Source: Ferruginibacter sp. (lineage in GTDB: Bacteria; Bacteroidota; Bacteroidia; Chitinophagales; Chitinophagaceae). Taken from it: 64,000 nt of DNA. The number at the start of each line of letters is the position of its first letter. The first letter of the stretch is position 1. The notes beneath the pieces are model-generated. The model searched no databases. It was given only the letters and a program-made list of their open reading frames with translations, and was not told the DNA's origin. This document shows positions 34,952 through 44,423 of the stretch, in pieces. The stretch lies in contig JAQBNH010000019.1 in assembly GCA_028288705.1 (NCBI GenBank), positions 403,754 to 467,753 on the forward strand. The letters are read 5' to 3'. The translations under genes were made by a program, and so were the position numbers.

Positions 34952-37561
34952 TTAAAACGGTTTGTATACGTGAATGTGAATATTTGCGTCTTCCGGTGAC
35001 TTCGCGTAGGCAGCCGTAACCGTTAGTTTGTTGAACGGGGAGAGGATGATACCGCCTCCATAACTTGTATGCCAGGTATTGCTGCTTTCTCCTTTGAGCC
35101 AAACCCTTCCTGCATCGTACAATCCGAACAAGCCGAATTTGCCATTGAAAATATGACTGCGTATGTCGGTGATCCAGCGCAATTCATTCTGATTAAACGT
35201 TGTACTGTTACCATAGAAACGGTCACGCTGGTAACCGCGAAGTGTTTCGCTGCCACCCAATCGGTTATATTGAAAGAACTCTGGTGTGCCTGCCATTGTT
35301 GTCGCACCGCCACGAATGACCGCATTGAATTTTTTTGTAAACGGAATGTAGATATTCATTTCACCACCGAAGCTGCCGAAATCACCGCCACTGCTCCGCA
35401 GATTATTCAGGTAAGCAGCGTTTAGGCCGAAACTGATACCCCGAACAGGCAAAACCGAATCGTCTAATGTTTGAAAAACATAACCCAGGTTTCCACCGGC
35501 AAAATCATGCGATTGAAATTTCATTGAAGAAGGCAAGGCATATTGTTTGGCGAGGAAACGCGCTGTGTCATTGAGGATGCGGTAGTTCTGGTAGTTACCA
35601 TTTAAGAAGATCTTGTGTTTGTTGTTGAATACCCTGTCCACACCAATCTTGCCATTAAATTGTTCACTGCGCATGCGATAATAATCGCGGCCGGTTGTAG
35701 AAAGAACGGTTTCATTGCCGAGGCCATAAAAGTTCGTCCAGCGAATGGCATCATAGTTCAGGTAATTGTTCTGGTTCCATTTTCCGAGCAGATCAGTGAA
35801 TGTACTTTTATAAGTGCTGCTCAATGCTTTTTGAGAAATAGAATATTTTACATCGATGCTTTGCGTATTCGCATTAGGATATTTGCGCCATTTATATTTG
35901 GTGGTGCCATAGCCAAGTCCGACGTACACGCGGTCATCATTATTATAAAAGACCATCGGCTTAATGCCTTTGTGGTTGTAATTAAAATATTTATAATCGT
36001 AGGCGTTGATGGCAGTATCCTTTGAAAGATTTACCGCCGTTTCATTTGTTTTGCTGATCGTGTTGCCATCATTGTCGTAGATCTTTGTTTTATGCGAAGG
36101 TCCTTTCACACTGGATTCATCGGTATAAGTATCCTTTTCCCGGCCACCGATCAGTCTTACTTTGATTCCCTTATTTACTTTACCGCTTACTTTATATTGG
36201 TCGTTGCCTGAGATGCCATACAAACGAATTTCATTGGTTTCATTGGTGTAAAAAACGCGTTTATACAAGGGCTTGTCTTTTACTTCGCCTTCTTTCGTGA
36301 TCTTATAAATGCTCACTTCAGTTTCAGTGTCCGACAAACGTTTCACTTCAAACAATTCCTGTTTCTCTGTACCTGTTACTTCAACATCCGTGGATAAAAA
36401 CTCGTAGTAGGTTTCTGCATAACCCGGCAGATCATCCCGCCGACGTTTTAGTTTTGCCGTGATGTCCGGACCGGAGATCGGGTAGACTTCAGGCGGCATT
36501 TGTCTTACCGCCGCGTCGATGATGGCATCTGTGAGGTTCGATTTTAATTCATTCGCAATGGCGATCCATTCCTGGCGGGATAGTTCGTTCAGGAGGTGAT
36601 GATCGAGGTGCCTTGCGGGGAAAGCGAGGCGGTTTACATCTTTGATCGTATAATCGAAAGTTTGCAGGTGCTTCGCTTTTGCTGCGGGGATCAGCACTTT
36701 TAATAAAGCGCCATCAAATTTTGTAAAGGCATTATCCCGGTCGCGGGGAATCGGGCGGTAAAAAGTTTTTTTATCATCCTTAAAACTTGCCCAACGCCAT
36801 TGGTCTTCATGACGGCCCCAGTCGCCGATAAGAATATCAAACAACCTTGATTTTGCAAACAGGCGCTGATCTACACTGTTATCATTATCATTCAGTATTT
36901 TTTCCAGCATTTTTTCCGTGCTCACAATCTTTTTAGAATTGCCGAAATCGGGTTCGGTTGCCCAGTCTTCGTCGGGTCTCTTTTCAAACGTATAAAGGAT
37001 ATCTCCTGTGCTGTCGTTGAATTCTTTCAACGCTGTTTGTTTGGGAACGTACACCGCGCGTGGCGTGGCATGGTAGATTTTAGCGGCTTCTGCCAGCGGT
37101 GCAACAACCAATGCTGCATATGGATGGGCGATCGTCACCTGGTCGTTTACGATGTCTTCGATGAAAGTTTCCTGGGTGATTTCCGGGAGCGCCTTGCCGA
37201 ATGCTTTATCAATACTGCGAAATACATATTCACGTTTGGCTTTATCCTGCACACGGATGGATTTACTTTGGCGTCCGCCACCGGTCTGGTACGGAACAAG
37301 GCCACCCGCCATGGTATCGAGCATTACTTTAGGAAAAGTCACCGGCGTATGCCATTCCGGGCGATAATGTGTGCCCCAGAAAAATCGGTAGAGGCCACTC
37401 TTATAATAACTTTCAGAAGCTTTTAAGGTAATACGATGGGCAGAATCTTTTGGCTGAACAATTTGTGCGTTTCCCTGCAGTGCTGAGAATAGTGAAGTGG
37501 CCACAAGGACAACCCGCAACAGTTTTGGTATACGCGTGCTGAGCGTGTTAGTATGAATCAT
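34952..37561 (-). CDS. BamA/TamA-family outer-membrane protein
   Basis: 869 residues. A signal peptide (about 1-32, ending LQGNAQ) is followed by about 480 residues of soluble sequence without recognisable POTRA repeats, then a C-terminal barrel. The Omp85-type marker LGGSETLRGYQRDRFYG (RGY in the conserved loop) and the final strand ending HVYKPF, with terminal Phe, place the barrel in the bacterial surface antigen (D15) family. Related Bacteroidota proteins often carry a calcineurin-like phosphoesterase domain in front of this barrel; I do not see its metal motifs here. Predicted location: outer membrane; substrate unknown. Confidence 0.8.
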   Translation of the reverse strand: MIHTNTLSTRIPKLLRVVLVATSLFSALQGNAQIVQPKDSAHRITLKASESYYKSGLYRFFWGTHYRPEWHTPVTFPKVMLDTMAGGLVPYQTGGGRQSKSIRVQDKAKREYVFRSIDKAFGKALPEITQETFIEDIVNDQVTIAHPYAALVVAPLAEAAKIYHATPRAVYVPKQTALKEFNDSTGDILYTFEKRPDEDWATEPDFGNSKKIVSTEKMLEKILNDNDNSVDQRLFAKSRLFDILIGDWGRHEDQWRWASFKDDKKTFYRPIPRDRDNAFTKFDGALLKVLIPAAKAKHLQTFDYTIKDVNRLAFPARHLDHHLLNELSRQEWIAIANELKSNLTDAIIDAAVRQMPPEVYPISGPDITAKLKRRRDDLPGYAETYYEFLSTDVEVTGTEKQELFEVKRLSDTETEVSIYKITKEGEVKDKPLYKRVFYTNETNEIRLYGISGNDQYKVSGKVNKGIKVRLIGGREKDTYTDESSVKGPSHKTKIYDNDGNTISKTNETAVNLSKDTAINAYDYKYFNYNHKGIKPMVFYNNDDRVYVGLGYGTTKYKWRKYPNANTQSIDVKYSISQKALSSTYKSTFTDLLGKWNQNNYLNYDAIRWTNFYGLGNETVLSTTGRDYYRMRSEQFNGKIGVDRVFNNKHKIFLNGNYQNYRILNDTARFLAKQYALPSSMKFQSHDFAGGNLGYVFQTLDDSVLPVRGISFGLNAAYLNNLRSSGGDFGSFGGEMNIYIPFTKKFNAVIRGGATTMAGTPEFFQYNRLGGSETLRGYQRDRFYGNSTTFNQNELRWITDIRSHIFNGKFGLFGLYDAGRVWLKGESSNTWHTSYGGGIILSPFNKLTVTAAYAKSPEDANIHIHVYKPF

Positions 37562-37695
37562 GAAAAATTGCTTTGAAGGTTAAGTTAGTAAAACCATGCC
37601 ATGAATGAAATACGATAAAAAGGGGTTAATGGCTTGGGCGCTAGCGGTTATCTCCCCCGTTTATGTAAAATATTACTCAACTTTGGCTGAATCGT

Positions 37696-37703
37696 TATTT
37701 TTG
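37696..37703 (+). promoter_or_regulatory. -7 box of the beta-barrel receptor gene
   Basis: TATTTTTG lies 16 bases before the TTG start at 37720, inside the same 15-mer (AATCGTTATTTTTGC, 37690-37704) found before the TlpA-like gene. No -33 TTG at proper spacing was seen. Confidence 0.5.
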
Positions 37704-37719
37704 CTTTAAAACCTATTCG

Positions 37720-40152
37720 TTGAAACCATTCCTGTTAGTTGTTTTTCTTTCCTGTTTTATTTCGGGTTTTAGTCAAACTGGCCGCAAAGCCGGGATCATT
37801 GCCGGAAACCTTGTAGATGAACAAGGCGAAAAGGCGATATTGGGTGCAACCGTTAATCTCACTCAAATTTCAGACAGTAGTTATCGCCTGTCGATGTTGA
37901 GCGATGCGGACGGAAGTTTTGCGTTTGATACCATTCCGTACGGATATTATCGTTTGTCGGTGAGGTTTGTTGGATATGCGCCGATGCGGATCGACAGTAT
38001 CTATCTTCGGGAAGAGCGTGCTGATTTTAACCTCAGCGATATCAGGATGAAAAAATCGGTGGGTGATCTCGAATCTGTGGTGGTTTATGCAGAGAAACCG
38101 CTGTTTGAAAATAAGGATGGCAAGATGACTTTCAACGCCAGCGAATCGGCATTGAGCAACAGCTCCACCACAACCGAATTATTAAAGCAAACCCCACTGG
38201 TGAATGTGGATGCTGATGGCAAGATCCTGATGCGGGGAAAGGAAGTGAAAATACTGATCGATGATAAACCGGTTGATCTCGATGCGCGACAGTTACAGGA
38301 TCTGTTGGAAAGCATGCCGGGCAGTATGATCGAAAAAATTGAAGTACTCACGACACCTCCGCCCCAATATGCCAATGAAAGAGGCGGCGTGATCAATATC
38401 GTAACCAAGAAAGGCAAGGTGGGTATGAGCGGCAGGCTCAACTTGAACTACGGAACGAGAGGTGAGGCCGGTGTGAGTGGCAGTTTCAGCTATCGGAAGA
38501 ACAAACTCTCCCTGAATTTCAACGCCGGTTATTCGCACAATGATTACGACGGAAACAGTTATAGTTACCGCGAAAATATTTATAAAGACAGCAGCAATTT
38601 TTTCAACACACTGGGTAATAACAGCAGCCGTATTGGCCGTCCCAACAGCCGGCTTTCAGTAGATTACGCGTTGAATAAAAGAAATAGCCTGAACGCAACG
38701 CTGCTGTATAATTCCAATGAAAATGATGGCAACAGCAACACAGAATACAGTAACGTCAACCGCTTCGACCAGTTGTATCGGCTGAGCCGCAGGAATATCG
38801 GCAGTTATGCGGCCAATCAAAGCCCTTCGGCCAATTTTTCATATAGTTTAAAAGGGAAGAATCCATTGGCTGTACTACGAATCATTACGGCCTTTAATTA
38901 CAATTTTTCTGAGAACGAGCGCAACTTTTACCAGCAATATTTAAACCTCGACAGCAGCTTTACGGGCAACGATTCTACCCAACAACAATTGACGGCCGTG
39001 AGCAACAGGTCAACGTCCTTACGGGTGAATTACGACCGGCCGCTGAACAAAAAATGGTACCTCAGTGTGGGTGGCAATTTGAATAACTACCTCACACATA
39101 ACCGCCTGAATACTGCTTTTCTAAAAAAGCCCGATAATGTGCTGGTGAAGAACAATGTACTCAGCAATGATTTCTATTTTTACCAGGATGTATATGCGCT
39201 GCGCGCGGCCTTGCGTTACCAGTTCAATCCGGATTTCTTTATCACCGCGGGTTTGCAGCAGGAATACAGCGAAACTTCTTTTGACATCGTGGACAATCCC
39301 GATCATTTTAAAAACGATTATTTCAGCCCGCTGCCGTTTATCAACCTCACTAAAAAATGGGAGAAAGGCTATAACCTCACGGGAAGTTATAAACGCAGTA
39401 TTCAGCGCCCGGGGATCAATAACTTAAACCCGAGTATCGATTATTCTGATCCTTATAATACGCGGTTTGGCAATCCATATCTACAACCTTATTATGCCGA
39501 TAATTTTGATCTGATCACCGGCTATTGGTCGAAGAAGTTCAACCTGAATGTATCTGTTGGCTACAATGCCTTGCAGCAGATCTACAGTTCGATCAGGACA
39601 TTGCAGACAGACGGCAAAACTACGACCACCTGGCAAAACCTGAGTGGCAGGAAAGAGTACGAATCGAGTTTCTGGGGCGGGATGAATATTGGCAAAAAGA
39701 TCAAGGCCAACGCCAGTATCGGCTACACCTACAATGTTTACAGCGAACACGACAGAACGTTGAATCGTTTCCGGAACGGAGGCTCCATTCATTCGTCGAT
39801 CAACGGAAATTATATCGTGAGCAGCCTGTTAACAGCAACCGGTAATTTCACCTTCAACCGGTTTTCCAATCCTCAGGGAACGGTGAGAACCGCTTTGAGT
39901 ATGAACCTGGGCGTTCAGCAAAAACTGTTTAAGAAAAACATGACCGTCAGCCTTAACGTAGTAGATCCGTTCCGCCAGCAGCAGAACAATTATTTTACGT
40001 TCGGGCCCAATTATAACCTGGAGAGTTATAGTCGGAATAACAGCAGGAACTTCCGCGTGGCCTTGTCCTACACGTTTAAGAAAGCTAATAAAAAAGCAGT
40101 GAAAAAGATTTTGCAAAAGCCGGCAGCGAAGCCGGTAAAAGCCAAGGTTTAA
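37720..40152 (+). CDS. CarboxypepD_reg and outer-membrane beta-barrel family protein
   Basis: 810 residues starting with TTG at 37720. No upstream in-frame ATG exists between the -7 box and this codon, and it opens a signal peptide (LVVFLSCFISGFSQ). Residues about 24-105 form a carboxypeptidase-regulatory-like domain (GSFAFDTIPYGYYRLSVRFVGY). A plug-like region follows (LLKQTPLVNVDADGKILMRG), then a beta-barrel of the OMP_b-brl_3 type with IQRPGINNLNPSIDY and FGNPYLQPYYADNFD. It is a TonB-receptor relative in the outer membrane; the ligand is unknown and no SusD partner is adjacent. The stop interlocks by four bases with the next gene. Confidence 0.9.
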   Translation: MKPFLLVVFLSCFISGFSQTGRKAGIIAGNLVDEQGEKAILGATVNLTQISDSSYRLSMLSDADGSFAFDTIPYGYYRLSVRFVGYAPMRIDSIYLREERADFNLSDIRMKKSVGDLESVVVYAEKPLFENKDGKMTFNASESALSNSSTTTELLKQTPLVNVDADGKILMRGKEVKILIDDKPVDLDARQLQDLLESMPGSMIEKIEVLTTPPPQYANERGGVINIVTKKGKVGMSGRLNLNYGTRGEAGVSGSFSYRKNKLSLNFNAGYSHNDYDGNSYSYRENIYKDSSNFFNTLGNNSSRIGRPNSRLSVDYALNKRNSLNATLLYNSNENDGNSNTEYSNVNRFDQLYRLSRRNIGSYAANQSPSANFSYSLKGKNPLAVLRIITAFNYNFSENERNFYQQYLNLDSSFTGNDSTQQQLTAVSNRSTSLRVNYDRPLNKKWYLSVGGNLNNYLTHNRLNTAFLKKPDNVLVKNNVLSNDFYFYQDVYALRAALRYQFNPDFFITAGLQQEYSETSFDIVDNPDHFKNDYFSPLPFINLTKKWEKGYNLTGSYKRSIQRPGINNLNPSIDYSDPYNTRFGNPYLQPYYADNFDLITGYWSKKFNLNVSVGYNALQQIYSSIRTLQTDGKTTTTWQNLSGRKEYESSFWGGMNIGKKIKANASIGYTYNVYSEHDRTLNRFRNGGSIHSSINGNYIVSSLLTATGNFTFNRFSNPQGTVRTALSMNLGVQQKLFKKNMTVSLNVVDPFRQQQNNYFTFGPNYNLESYSRNNSRNFRVALSYTFKKANKKAVKKILQKPAAKPVKAKV

Positions 40153-40661
40153 TTGTCAGTAAGCGCTAATTTCCTGCCCAGCCAACTTTCTTTTAGAGGC
40201 CGGATCCATTGTTCCTGCAATTGTTTTTTTGTAAGCGCAGTATTGTCGAAAAAAGCTGTGTTCCCATTCACAAGGTTATTTTGCAACGCATAACCGGCCT
40301 GGGAGAGCGGGATCTGTTCCACCTTATCTTTCACGATAAAAGCGAGGAGCTGGCGGTTAAACATATCTACGCCAAATTTCTTTTCGATCTCTTTGATCAC
40401 ACGCACGGAACTATCTGTGCTGCAGCCACTGATTCCTGACGCAGTTTCATCCACCATGAAAACGATAAAGCGGCCGAAAAATAAATTCGCGAATCCTTTT
40501 ACCGGCGTGCCGTGGCTATTCCAGCCCGCGACAAATTCATTCAGCATGTCTTCCAGCTGGTATGCTTCACTGATTAAAAACAATCGGTCAGACTGATAGA
40601 TCCAGACGCGGGAATTTTCCGCAAAATCTTCAGGCAGGTGTTGGGCAATATCGAGATCCAT
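40149..40661 (-). CDS. Conserved Bacteroidota protein of unknown function
   Basis: 170 residues, cytoplasmic (no signal or membrane helix). Landmarks are SRVWIYQSDRLF near the N-terminus, SHGTPVKGFANLFFGRFIVFMVDE, and GCSTDSSVRVIKEIEKKFGVDMFNR. Homologs are often labelled ABC transporter ATPase, but there is no Walker A, Walker B or signature motif, so that label is not supported. It lies nine bases behind the HdrB-like Fe-S gene and is presumably cotranscribed with it, which points to a role near that redox module. Confidence 0.8.
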   Translation of the reverse strand: MDLDIAQHLPEDFAENSRVWIYQSDRLFLISEAYQLEDMLNEFVAGWNSHGTPVKGFANLFFGRFIVFMVDETASGISGCSTDSSVRVIKEIEKKFGVDMFNRQLLAFIVKDKVEQIPLSQAGYALQNNLVNGNTAFFDNTALTKKQLQEQWIRPLKESWLGRKLALTDN

Positions 40662-40670
40662 AGAATTAAT

Positions 40671-41456
40671 TTATGCTAATGAAGCAGCCACGAGTTCGGC
40701 AATATCCATCACGGCAACCTCATCTTCTTTTTCTTTATTTTTTACACCATCGGTGAGCATGGTATTGCAGAAAGGGCAGGCTGCAGCGATGATCGTTGCG
40801 CCGGTATCCAATGCCTCATTTGTTCTTTCAATATTGATACGAACGTCGCCTTTTTCTTCCTCTTTAAACATCTGCGCACCGCCGGCTCCGCAACAAAGTC
40901 CGTTACTCCTGCAACGTTTCATTTCTACGAGAGCAACGTCCATCGCCTCCAGTACTTTTCGCGGAGCTTCATAAATATCATTGGCGCGTCCGAGGTAACA
41001 GCTGTCGTGATAAGTGATTTTCTTTCCTTTAAAACTTCCGCCTTCGGTCATGTTGATCTTACCTTCATCAATCAGTTGCTGCAGGAAAGTAGCGTGATGG
41101 ATCACTTCGTAATTTCCGCCGAGCACCGGGTATTCATTTTTGAAAATGTTGAAGCAATGCGGGCAGGCTGTTACAATTTTCTTTATCCCGTATCCGTCCA
41201 GGATCTGGATGTTTTGATAAGCCATCATCTGGAACATGAATTCATTTCCTGCACGACGTGCCGGATCTCCCGTACACAATTCTTCTTTACCAAGGATCGC
41301 ATATTTGATGCCCACTTTATGAAGGATCGTTGCAAATGCTTTCGTAATCTTTTGTGCGCGCTGATCAAAGCTGCCCGCACATCCCACCCAAAATAAAACC
41401 TCGGGATGCTCGCCATTTGCCATCATCTCCGCCATTGTAGGAACATGCATACTCAT
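40671..41456 (-). CDS. Heterodisulfide-reductase B-like (CCG domain) protein
   Basis: 261 residues with two cysteine-rich CCG domains (PF02754 type). The first has WVGCAGSFDQRAQK, TACPHCFNIF and HDSCYLGRAN; the second has NGLCCGAGGAQMF and AACPFCNTML. Such subunits bind a noncubane [4Fe-4S] cluster and accept electrons from a ferredoxin-like partner. The partner here is probably the 4Fe-4S protein at 47734-49056, on the same strand but 6.3 kb upstream, which is an unusual separation. The substrate is unknown; relatives occur in glycolate, lactate and quinone-linked systems. Confidence 0.88.
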   Translation of the reverse strand: MSMHVPTMAEMMANGEHPEVLFWVGCAGSFDQRAQKITKAFATILHKVGIKYAILGKEELCTGDPARRAGNEFMFQMMAYQNIQILDGYGIKKIVTACPHCFNIFKNEYPVLGGNYEVIHHATFLQQLIDEGKINMTEGGSFKGKKITYHDSCYLGRANDIYEAPRKVLEAMDVALVEMKRCRSNGLCCGAGGAQMFKEEEKGDVRINIERTNEALDTGATIIAAACPFCNTMLTDGVKNKEKEDEVAVMDIAELVAASLA

Positions 41457-41491
41457 TAGTTTATAACAACAAAGTAAACAACATTTAATGA

Positions 41492-41521
41492 TTGATGTTT
41501 GCTATGTTACATTTATTTTTG
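41492..41521 (+). promoter_or_regulatory. Promoter of the ATP-grasp gene
   Basis: TTG at 41492-41494, 19 bases, then TATTTTTG at 41514-41521 match the Bacteroidota consensus. Because transcription would begin near 41528, this excludes the TTG at 41499 as start and supports the TTG at 41538. Confidence 0.65.
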
Positions 41522-41537
41522 CAAATTAACCGCGCAT

Positions 41538-42587
41538 TTGAAAAACATTCTACATAAGATCACACATTGGGAAGCATGGCCGTTTAAATTAATATATGCA
41601 CCGCTGGTTCCCATCTGGGGCTGGTATATGTTGCGATCGGGCGCTGTTTGGTTTTTTACTTCGAGCAATCCCAAACTTACTTTTGGTGGCATGGAAGGCG
41701 AGCCGAAGCGCGAAATGTATGACCTGTTGCCAGCAGATCTTTATCCAACAACTTTCAATGTACTCCCTGCTGATAATTTTCAGCACATCCTGCAACGCCT
41801 GCGCGAGGTAAATATTGATTACCCGTTTATCGTGAAGCCCGAAGTAGGCGGACAGGGCATTTTATTCAGGAAGATCGACAACGAGGCAGACCTGTTGCAT
41901 TATCACAGCAACGTGCCGGTGGAATATATTGTACAACGCATGGTGCATTACCCGATCGAGGTGAGCGTATTTCATATTCGTTATCCCAACCAGCAGAAAG
42001 GGGTGATCACCGGCTTTTTACATAAGATCCCATTGCAGGTAACCGGCGATGGAAAACATACACTGGAAGAACTGATTCTCCTGCATCCGAAGGCGGCTAA
42101 GCGTACCGGTGAGTTGCACAGCAAGCATAAAGAAAAATGGCGCAGTATTATTCCTGCGGGCGAACGATATATTTTAAGCTACGCGGCTAACCATAACCGT
42201 GGGGCACATTTTGTAGACCTGAAAGAATATATCAATGATGACCTGCTGAAGATCTTTGATAACATAAGCCTGGGTATCAATGATTTTTTTTACGGTCGGT
42301 ACGATATCATGTGCAGCAGCATTGAGGGCCTGCAACAGGGAAAAGATTTCACGATTTTGGAATACAATGGTTGCGGTGCAGAGCCAAACCATTTTTACGA
42401 TACCGGTTATACATTACGCGGTGCTTACCGCGAGATATTAAAGCATTGGAAAGCTTTGTTCGAGATCAGTAAATACAATCGTGAAAAAGGCATCGCGCCC
42501 TGGCCATTCTGGAAAGGCGTGAAGTTTCGCCGGGATACGCTGGCACTTTACGAAACAATGAAGAAGGCTGATGAACGCATTGGTTAA
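41538..42587 (+). CDS. ATP-grasp-fold protein, D-Ala-D-Ala ligase-like
   Basis: 349 residues from a TTG start at 41538, chosen because a full promoter match ends at 41521 and upstream frame sequence would lie outside the transcript. No in-frame ATG exists before GGMEGEP (residue about 52). The N-terminus has a hydrophobic stretch (FKLIYAPLVPIWGWYML), possibly a membrane contact. ATP-grasp features follow: PFIVKPEVGGQGILFRK, EYIVQRMVHYPIEVSVFHI, and a metal-binding strand FTILEYNGCGAEPNHFYD. Homologs are sometimes labelled D-alanine-D-alanine ligase, but the true acceptor is unknown. It ends convergently, interlocked by four bases with the FAD oxidoreductase. Confidence 0.75.
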   Translation: MKNILHKITHWEAWPFKLIYAPLVPIWGWYMLRSGAVWFFTSSNPKLTFGGMEGEPKREMYDLLPADLYPTTFNVLPADNFQHILQRLREVNIDYPFIVKPEVGGQGILFRKIDNEADLLHYHSNVPVEYIVQRMVHYPIEVSVFHIRYPNQQKGVITGFLHKIPLQVTGDGKHTLEELILLHPKAAKRTGELHSKHKEKWRSIIPAGERYILSYAANHNRGAHFVDLKEYINDDLLKIFDNISLGINDFFYGRYDIMCSSIEGLQQGKDFTILEYNGCGAEPNHFYDTGYTLRGAYREILKHWKALFEISKYNREKGIAPWPFWKGVKFRRDTLALYETMKKADERIG

Positions 42588-43723
42588 AAAGGTTTGCCAT
42601 GCGTTTGCCGGATCAGTTGCCGCGCAATAGCCGGAAATAGTTTCATGACACTGATAAAAATTTCTGTCTTCCAGGCCTTGCCAAAAAATGACTGGATGAT
42701 GCGCCCCGTGCGCAACCTGCCGGCGAAGTTTTTTTTCCATTCCAGTTGATAATTTTCTTCCAGTTCCTGCCTGCTTATCTGGCCCTGCAAAAATGTATTC
42801 AATTGCCCTGCTGCTATTTTTGAACTGTGCATCGCCATACTCATGCCGTTCCCGCAGAGCGGTGTGATGAGGCCGGCTGCATCCCCGAGCATCAGCAGAT
42901 GATTGTCTACCTGCGACTTTTTTTGAAAGGAGACCTGCGAGATCGTCAACGGTGAATCGTAGAGCCGGTTGGCCTTGTTCAATACGATTTTCAAAAATGG
43001 ATTTTTAGCAAGGATCTGCTGTTCCATTTCTTCGATGGAGTTATGGCTCTTTTTTAAATTAGCGGCGTTGGTCAGGTAGCAAAGGCAATAGCGATCGGCT
43101 TCGATCTTCGACAGCCCGCAATAGCCATCCTCAAAGTTATGCAGGGCGATCGTATCCAACGGAAATGCCAGGCGGATATGGTATTTCACCGCGATAAAAT
43201 TATCGAGTTTTGAACTGTTGCGTTGCAGGAAGCTGCGTTTCCATTTTACGTCGAGGTTTGATCGTTTGCCAAAAGTTCCCGCGCATGTGCGGGCAATGAT
43301 CATTTGTTGTTTTACCTGGAGCTCAAAATGGTCTTCGTTAAAAACCACGTCTTCCACTTTTGTTCCCTCTTTTATTTCTACGCCGGCTTCGAGTGCGATA
43401 TTTTTTAATGCGTTGTCGAGCAGGAACCGGCTGATGCCAAAACCTCCCAGCGGAAGTGGTTGCCGGAATAGTTTTCCGGCAGGTGAACTCACTTCGAGAT
43501 TGCGTATCATCGGTAAGTTCATGGCTAGCAACGGAAGGCCCAGGCTGCAGAGAAAGTCCCAGCTTTCCATACTGATATATTCACCGCAAACCTTGTGAAA
43601 AGGGTAGGTTTCTTTTTCAAAAAGGATAACCTTGTGGCCCTGCTTCGCCAGTTGAATGGACAGGCAAAGGCCCGCGAGCCCGCCACCAACCAAGGCTGTA
43701 TCATATATCTTTTCATTGTTCAT
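42584..43723 (-). CDS. FAD-dependent oxidoreductase of the polyketide operon
   Basis: 379 residues. FAD Rossmann motif VGGGLAGLCLSIQLAKQGH lies at the N-terminus and the second FAD motif is LMLGDAAGLITPLCGNGMSM. This places it in the geranylgeranyl-reductase / aromatic hydroxylase-like group. As last gene of the UbiA, type III PKS, methyltransferase operon (11-base overlap with the methyltransferase) it probably hydroxylates or reduces the polyketide ring or its lipid chain. The arrangement parallels the Streptomyces srsABC set, where a flavoprotein hydroxylates alkylresorcinols to give quinones. Which of the two reactions applies here cannot be told from sequence. Confidence 0.85.
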   Translation of the reverse strand: MNNEKIYDTALVGGGLAGLCLSIQLAKQGHKVILFEKETYPFHKVCGEYISMESWDFLCSLGLPLLAMNLPMIRNLEVSSPAGKLFRQPLPLGGFGISRFLLDNALKNIALEAGVEIKEGTKVEDVVFNEDHFELQVKQQMIIARTCAGTFGKRSNLDVKWKRSFLQRNSSKLDNFIAVKYHIRLAFPLDTIALHNFEDGYCGLSKIEADRYCLCYLTNAANLKKSHNSIEEMEQQILAKNPFLKIVLNKANRLYDSPLTISQVSFQKKSQVDNHLLMLGDAAGLITPLCGNGMSMAMHSSKIAAGQLNTFLQGQISRQELEENYQLEWKKNFAGRLRTGRIIQSFFGKAWKTEIFISVMKLFPAIARQLIRQTHGKPF

Positions 43724-44423
43724 GCTGAAAAATAACCAGGTAGCGAAATGCCCATTTCCATTGGATGGTATAGTTTTTTATTCCCGCCTGTTGCAATAAT
43801 CGCATCCATTCCTTTTTTGTGAAAGCTCTTGCTACCGAAAGCGGCGCATCATTTTTTACAAGATAAGAACGGGAAAATATTTTCGTGATCCATTTAATCG
43901 AATAATAGGCGAGCGGATGCCGTTGCAGGTCGTTGATGAAAAAGCCCAGCCGGCTGTTATCGCGCATCCAGCGTAACATAAAGATCAATTGCTCGTCGCT
44001 GAAATGATGGCAGAAAAGGGAAGAAAAAATAATATCCGGCCGGCCATTGTCGAAGGAAACGTTTGCGTAGTCGTTCACTAACCAACTGGCAGCAAGGGCA
44101 GGATATTGCTCCCTCGCATAATCCACGCATGCCGCTTTGATATCAATGCCGGTGAATATCGGTTTGATATTTTTCTGATGAAATCGCTCATACAATGCCT
44201 GCAGGTTATCACCACCTCCGCAACCAATTTCGCAAATATGTAAAGTGCTTGTTGCGGGAGAGTTTTTGATAAAATGTTCAACACCTGCACAGCTGATCGC
44301 ATGCCCACCGAGTAACCGGTTAACGGTATTTAGTTCCTGCATATTTTGCCGGATATCTTCGAAGGGAATATTGTCTGCATCGAGCAGTTCCTTTTCCGGC
44401 GATCTATGATGGAGATTAGGCAT
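43713..44423 (-). CDS. SAM-dependent methyltransferase of the polyketide operon
   Basis: 236 residues. SAM motif I reads ICEIGCGGGDNLQALYE, with the acidic end of strand two in FTGIDIKAACVDYA and a DIIFSSLFCHHF post-motif. The C-terminal half (FFINDLQRHPLAYYSIKW, then FTKKEWMRLLQQAGI) resembles quinone or polyketide ring methyltransferases. It overlaps the type III PKS stop by eight bases and the FAD gene by eleven, so all are translated from one message. Methylation of a resorcinol or hydroquinone hydroxyl or ring carbon is the natural inference. Confidence 0.85.
   Translation of the reverse strand: MPNLHHRSPEKELLDADNIPFEDIRQNMQELNTVNRLLGGHAISCAGVEHFIKNSPATSTLHICEIGCGGGDNLQALYERFHQKNIKPIFTGIDIKAACVDYAREQYPALAASWLVNDYANVSFDNGRPDIIFSSLFCHHFSDEQLIFMLRWMRDNSRLGFFINDLQRHPLAYYSIKWITKIFSRSYLVKNDAPLSVARAFTKKEWMRLLQQAGIKNYTIQWKWAFRYLVIFQHEQ

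Noticed and set aside
40149..40661. ABC transporter ATPase label for the 170-residue protein
   Set aside because: No Walker A, Walker B or signature motif is present and the length is too short.
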